Shown here: piece after piece, positions 5,644-5,918 of the stretch
Numbering within the stretch: position 1 is the first letter of the stretch
Layout: each line of letters opens with the position of its first letter
DNA from: Candidatus Omnitrophota bacterium
GTDB taxonomy: Bacteria > Omnitrophota > Gorgyraeia > Tantalellales > Tantalellaceae
NCBI GenBank assembly: GCA_018814505.1
Contig: JAHIZQ010000296.1
Location: 1-5,918 of the forward strand
Length of the DNA stretch: 5,918 bases
Direction: 5' to 3'
Program-made: the position numbers and the translations under genes
The notes under the pieces: model-generated
Seen by the model: the letters and a program-made list of their open reading frames with translations, nothing else
Database searches by the model: none
What the model was told of the DNA's origin: nothing

Positions 5644-5918
5644 GTGAATGCGGTATGGATAGTAGTAATTTCTATGGTGGCTTTTTTTGTAGCATATAAA
5701 ACGTACGGAACTTTTATAGCGAAAAAAATTTTTCAGTCAAATTCTAAAAATCCCGTTCCCAGTGAAGAACTCAGAGACGATATTGATTATATCCCGACAA
5801 ACAAGGAAGTTTTGTTTGGCCATCATTTTGCTTCAATCGTGGGAACAGGGCCTATCGTCGGGCCGGCAATTGCTGTTATTTGGGGATGGGTACCGGCTTT
5901 AGTTTGGATAATCTTGGG
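5644..5918 (+). CDS. cstA: CstA-family permease, N-terminal part (runs off window)
   Basis: The first 91 codons of a carbon starvation protein A family membrane protein; the gene continues past the window end. A hydrophobic segment at residues 2-20 (WIVVISMVAFFVAY) is the first membrane helix. It is followed by the family signature PTNKEVLFGHHFASIVGTG (about 50-68), then PIVGPAIAVIWGWVP, which leads into the next helix. These blocks closely match the conserved start of CstA proteins, which are inner-membrane permeases linked to peptide uptake during carbon starvation and, in some bacteria, to pyruvate transport. The gene begins only 3 bases after the gene 4 stop, and its ribosome site lies within gene 4, so the two are almost certainly co-transcribed. 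Start codon is GTG. Family assignment is confident; the transported compound cannot be told. Confidence 0.92.
   Translation, partial: MNAVWIVVISMVAFFVAYKTYGTFIAKKIFQSNSKNPVPSEELRDDIDYIPTNKEVLFGHHFASIVGTGPIVGPAIAVIWGWVPALVWIIL

Noticed and set aside
1..5918. Precursor peptide gene for a ribosomally made product modified by the radical SAM enzyme
   Set aside because: No short open frame with a leader-like sequence and a good ribosome site was found in the gaps; the 8-codon frame at 1443 is too short to be a convincing precursor. One could still lie outside the window.

Overview
The window is a compact, AT-rich bacterial locus. Five genes lie head to tail on the + strand with gaps of 3 to about 50 bases and no visible terminator between them, which suggests one operon. 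The bacterial signs are a sigma70-type promoter at the left edge, a GTG start behind a Shine-Dalgarno site, and the start of a cstA-type permease gene. Several starts have weak or displaced ribosome sites. An uncultivated bacterium would fit, but no lineage can be named from this sequence.

Layout. A promoter (6-34) has a perfect TATAAT box placed so that transcription would begin at or next to the ATG of the first gene. Gene 1 (41-1432) is a radical SAM protein of the spore photoproduct lyase (SPL) family; it has an intact cluster motif but no cysteine in the region where true SPL keeps its hydrogen donor. Gene 2 (1459-2556) is a DUF1704-type zinc peptidase, the family that includes eukaryotic tubulin tyrosine carboxypeptidases (MATCAP). 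Gene 3 (2587-4011) is an ATP-grasp ligase with clear magnesium-binding residues and an unusual internal translation start signal. Gene 4 (about 4063-5640) is a second, divergent ATP-grasp protein with a large helical insertion. Gene 5 (5644 to the window end) is the first 91 codons of a CstA-family permease.

How they may work together (inference): two ATP-grasp enzymes would form amide bonds, a DUF1704 peptidase would trim or reverse them, a radical SAM enzyme would add a separate chemical step, and a CstA-type permease, a family linked to peptide and pyruvate transport, could move the product or its building blocks. Two readings fit. One is ribosome-independent synthesis of a small peptide-like metabolite. 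The other is reversible addition of amino acids to a protein tail, parallel to the ligase/carboxypeptidase pair that acts on tubulin. The sequence does not decide between them. No precursor peptide, CRISPR array, tRNA, rRNA or complete mobile element is visible, and no stretch over 300 bases lacks a gene.
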